Assembly: GCA_963513935.1 (NCBI GenBank)
Contig: OY740773.1
Coordinates: 103,153,291 to 103,217,290, forward strand
DNA length: 64,000 bases
Origin: Aphrophora alni
Taxonomy: Eukaryota > Arthropoda > Insecta > Hemiptera > Aphrophoridae
Direction of reading: 5' to 3'
A program made the translations under genes and the position numbers. The notes under the pieces are model-generated. The model did not search any database. It had not been told where the DNA came from and was given only the letters and a program-made list of their open reading frames with translations. How positions within the stretch are numbered: the stretch's first letter is position 1; each line of letters starts with the position of its first letter. Positions 60,826-64,000 of this stretch are shown here, piece after piece.

Positions 60826-63800
60826 GGCTGTTTTCTCGGTTTAATTACTCAGAAACTATAAGAGATATTTTCGATTTGAAAATACCACAGTAAAATTTGA
60901 ACTTTCTTCTTTCTTCATGTAAACTTTCATATCTTTACGATGTATAGTTAGGGAGCTACAGGCGTTTTAAAAAGGTATTGCAAGTGGCGAACGTGAAATG
61001 TTAAAATCTGGTATTTTTATTGACATATAAGTTGCAATAACTCTTAAACCATTTGAGATTTCGAAGTGATTTTTTCAGGGTTTATTCTCCTTTCAACTCT
61101 ACATTTTTTGATACCCATATCGTTGGTTTAAAAATTTTTTGATCTTTTTTGAAAAAACTTTAAACTGCAATTACTCGTAAACCCTTTGAGATTAGAAAGT
61201 TTTTTTTCTCAGGGTTTATTCTCCTTTTAATTCTGCATCTCTCAATACCCAAAACATTGGTATTGTAAAATGTTAAAATTTTTACAAAAAATTAGATAAA
61301 AATGATAAAAATATTTAAAATTTTGAAATTTCAATAGCACCAATCGACTCCAAATTTAATTCTGCTTCTTGTAAGCTATAGAAACATTCAAAAATCAAAA
61401 ACTCACTTTTTCGCCTAAAAAAGTTGCAAGGGGGACCTTACTATTTTGGAAAGTTGGAAAATTGGCTGTTTTCTCGGTTTAATTACTCAGAAACTATAAG
61501 AGATATTTTCGATTTGAAAATACCACAGTAAAATTTGGACTTTCTTCTTTCTTCATGTAAACTTTCATATCTTTACGATGTATGGTTAGGGAGCTACAGG
61601 CGTTTTAAAAAGGTATTGCAAGTGGCGAAACGTGAAATGTTAAAATCTGGTATTTTTATTGACATATAAGTTGCAATAACTCTTAAACCATTTGAGATTT
61701 CGAAGTGATTTTTTCAGGGTTTATTCTCCTTTAAATTCTACATTTTTTGATACCCATATCGTTGGTTTAAAAAATTTTTGATCTTTTTTGAAAAAACTTT
61801 AAACTGCAATTACTCGTAAACCCTTTGAGATTTCAAAGTTTTTTTTCTCAGGGTTTATTCTCCTTTTAATTCTGCATCTCTCAATACCCAAAACATTGGT
61901 ATTGTAAAATGTTAAAATTTTTACAAAAAATTAGATAAAAATGATAATATTTAAAATTTTGAAATTTCAATAGCACCAATCGACTCCAAATTTAATTCTG
62001 CTTCTTGTAAGCTATAGAAACATTCAAAAATCAAAAACTCACTTTTTCGCCTAAAAAAGTTGCAAGGGGGGTACCTTACTATTTTGGAAAGTTGGAAAAT
62101 TGGCTGTTTTCTCGGTTTAATTACTCAGAAACTATAAGAGATATTTTCGATTTGAAAATACCACAGTAAAATTTGAACTTTCTTCTTTCTTCATGTAAAC
62201 TTTCATATCTTTACGATGTATAGTTAGGGAGCTACAGGCGTTTTAAAAGGGTATTGCAAGTGGCGAAACGTGAAATGTTAAAATCTGGTATTTTTATTGA
62301 CATATAAATTGCAATAACTCTTAAACCATTTGAGATTTCGAAGTGATTTTTTCAGGGTTTATTCTCCTTTCAATTCTACATTTTTTGATACCCATATCGT
62401 TGGTTTAAAAATTTTTTGATCTTTTTTGAAAAAACTTTAAACTGCAATTACTCGTAAACCCTTTGAGATTTCAAAGTTTTTTTTCTCAGGGTTTATTCTC
62501 CTTTTAATTCTGCATCTCTCAATACCCAAAACATTGGTATTGTAAAATGTTAAAATTTTTACAAAAAATTAGATAAAAATGATAAAAATATTTAAAATTT
62601 TGAAATTTCAATAGCACCAATCGACTCCAAATTTAATTCTGCTTCTTGTAAGCTATAGAAACATTCAAAAATCAAAAACTCACTTTTTCGCCTAAAAAAG
62701 TTGCAAGGGGGACCTTACTATTTTGGAAAGTTGGAAAATTGGCTGTTTTCTCGGTTTAATTACTCAGAAACTATAAGAGATATTTTCGATTTGAAAATAC
62801 CACAGTAAAATTTGAACTTTCTTCTTTCTTCATGTAAACTTTCATATCTTTACGATGTATAGTTAGGGAGCTACAGGCGTTTTAAAAGGGTATTGCAAGT
62901 GGCGAAACGTGAAATGTTAAAATCTGGTATTTTTATTGACATATAAATTGCAATAACTCTTAAACCATTTGAGATTTCGAAGTGATTTTTTCAGGGTTTA
63001 TTCTCCTTTCAATTCTACATTTTTTGATACCCATATCGTTGGTTTAAAAATTTTTTGATCTTTTTTGAAAAAACTTTAAACTGCAATTACTCGTAAACCC
63101 TTTGAGATTTCAAAGTTTTTTTTCTCAGGGTTTATTCTCCTTTTAATTCTGCATCTCTCAATACCCAAAACATTGGTATTGTAAAATGTTAAAATTTTTA
63201 CAAAAAATTAGATAAAAATGATAATAATATTTAAAATTTTGAAATTTCAATAGCACCAATCGACTCCAAATTTAATTCTGCTTCTTGTAAGCTATAGAAA
63301 CATTCAAAAATCAAAAACTCACTTTTTCGCCTAAAAAAGTTGCAAGGGGGTGTCACACTGTTTTGGAAAGTTGGAAAATTGGCTGTTTTCTCGGTTTAAT
63401 TACTCAGAAACTATAAGAGATATTTTCGATTTGAAAATACCACAGTAAAATTTGAACTTTCCTCTTTTTTCATGTAAACTTTCATATCTTTACGATGTAT
63501 AGTTAGGGAGCTACAGGCGTTTTAAAAGGGTATTGCAAGTGGCGAAACGTGAAATGTTAAAATCTGGTATTTTTATTGACATATAAGTTGCAATAACTCT
63601 TAAACCATTTGAGATTTCGAAGTGATTTTTTCAGGGTTTATTCTCCTTTCAATTCTACATTTTTTGATACCCATATCGTTGGTTTAAAAATTTTTTGATC
63701 TTTTTTGAAAAAACTTTAAACTGCAATTACTCGTAAACCCTTTGAGATTTCAAAGTTTTTTTTCTCAGGGTTTATTCTCCTTTTAATTCTGCATCTCTCA

Positions 63801-64000
63801 ATACCCAAAACATTGGTATTGTAAAATGTTAAAATTTTTACAAAAAATTAGATAAAAATGATAAAAATATTTAAAATTTTGAAATTTCAATAGCACCAAT
63901 CGACTCCAAATTTAATTCTGCTTCTTGTAAGCTATACAAACATTCAAAAATCAAAAACTCACTTTTTCGCCTAAAAAAGTTGCAAGGGGGTACCTTACTA
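60826..64000. repeat. Pentameric HOR copy 3 (M96-M100, cut by window end)
   Basis: M96 x, M97 y (with the A6T5 tract typical of left-domain h units, and no CTCAGAGTTT), M98 an r/x hybrid (AAAAGGGTATT, ATAAATTGC, then GATAAAAATATTT, G5-ACC), M99 r with TGTCACACTG, M100 w with TTTCCTCTTTTTT and TACAAAC. Positions 2 and 3 differ from copies 1 and 2; positions 1, 4 and 5 agree. M100 lacks about its last 20 bases, so the array continues to the right. Confidence 0.85.

Larger units (their letters stand above)
1..64000. repeat. Satellite DNA array, ~640-bp monomer, 100 head-to-tail copies
   Basis: The entire window is one satellite array. A block beginning GGCTGTTTTCTCGG recurs every 636-643 bp, giving 100 starts between 7 and 63381 (99 complete units plus a 620-bp partial). 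All copies have the same orientation, and no foreign sequence interrupts them. Copies look about 97-99.9% identical by eye and differ at a limited set of recurring sites plus private single-base changes. GC is about 28%. Stop codons are frequent in all plus-strand frames, and unit lengths of 638-643 mostly shift the reading frame between copies, so no coding function is supported. Known biology: arrays of this kind form centromeric or pericentromeric heterochromatin in eukaryotes. That this one does so is inference. Species and family name are not recognised. Confidence 0.97.
39083..64000. repeat. Right HOR domain (M62-M100)
   Basis: Unit starts: 39083, 39720, 40361, 41001, 41639, 42278, 42919, 43558, 44201, 44842, 45482, 46120, 46762, 47404, 48044, 48684, 49323, 49961, 50601, 51240, 51878, 52518, 53158, 53796, 54436, 55074, 55714, 56352, 56992, 57632, 58270, 58910, 59546, 60186, 60826, 61464, 62102, 62741, 63381. 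Classes: p (spacer GATAATATTT, junction GTGTACC, often CTCAGAGTTT); y (TTTGGACTTT, TATGGTT, CCTTTAAATTC, short spacer); r (AAAAGGGTATT with ATAAATTGC, junction TGTACC or TGTCACACTG); w (TTTCCTC, AAAAGGGTATT with ATAAGTTGC, later TACAAAC); x (GCGAACG, TTTCAACTC, GATTAGAAAG). The usual order is p-y-r-w-x. Units are slightly shorter (mostly 638-640) than in the left domain (mostly 640-641), because of the 3-bp-shorter spacer and the G5/ACC junctions. Confidence 0.85.

Noticed and set aside
1..64000. CRISPR array or bacterial iteron/origin
   Set aside because: The repeats are ~640 bp, contiguous and without unique spacers. There are no cas, rep or any other genes.
1..64000. Assembly artefact made by repeating one sequence
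   Set aside because: Units differ by many class-specific and private changes arranged in nested order, which a simple collapse-and-copy error would not create. Local misassembly of near-identical blocks (646-4489 against 5770-9613) cannot be excluded without reads.
1..64000. Transposon or retroelement origin of the unit
   Set aside because: I see no terminal inverted repeats, target-site duplications, LTR ends or coding remnants at unit borders. The start used is a convenience, not a natural element end.

Overview
The whole 64-kb window is one uninterrupted tandem satellite-DNA array. I found no gene, RNA gene, mobile element or non-satellite spacer. The unit is about 640 bp (range 636-643, mean about 640.1) and every copy lies head to tail in the same orientation. 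I placed 100 unit starts, using the conserved GGCTG that opens the block GGCTGTTTTCTCGG. They run from position 7 (M1) to 63381 (M100). M100 is cut by the window end, and bases 1-6 are the tail of a preceding unit (M0). The unit is AT-rich: about 28% GC in a hand count of 600 bases of M2. Stop codons are dense, so it is non-coding.

Organism: long, homogeneous, AT-rich satellite arrays with higher-order repeat (HOR) structure are typical of eukaryotic centromeric, pericentromeric or sex-chromosome heterochromatin. An invertebrate is plausible, but nothing here fixes the species, and I do not recognise the family by name. A centromeric role is inference only.

Layout: copies differ at about 18 recurrent diagnostic sites, so they fall into classes that recur in fixed order. 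The left domain (1-39082, M1-M61) is built from classes I call a, b, c, d, e, f, g, h, j and k. Its marker is a pair of linked variants (GGATTATT and ACTACAATT) found in 22 of its 61 units, usually every second unit. The left domain holds a 3.84-kb hexamer present twice with three differences (646-4489 and 5770-9613), an a-b-c-d-e cassette that recurs at 24989, an e-g-h trimer present three times, and stretches of alternating dimers. The right domain (39083-64000, M62-M100) never shows that marker pair. It is built from classes p, y, r, w and x. Its last 9.6 kb is a pentameric HOR of about 3.19 kb in three consecutive copies (54436, 57632, 60826). M62 at the junction carries markers of both domains.

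Internal history: each unit contains an old internal duplication. Two segments of about 98 bp, starting 132 bp apart, match at about 83% by hand alignment, and a third, weaker copy of the same core motif sits near the unit start. The 640-bp unit therefore probably grew from a shorter ancestral repeat. Several units have the 5' half of one class and the 3' half of another. This is the expected trace of unequal crossover or gene conversion, and it explains how the cassettes were shuffled. I see no novel enzymatic or defence system. The most informative content is the HOR architecture and its recombination junctions.
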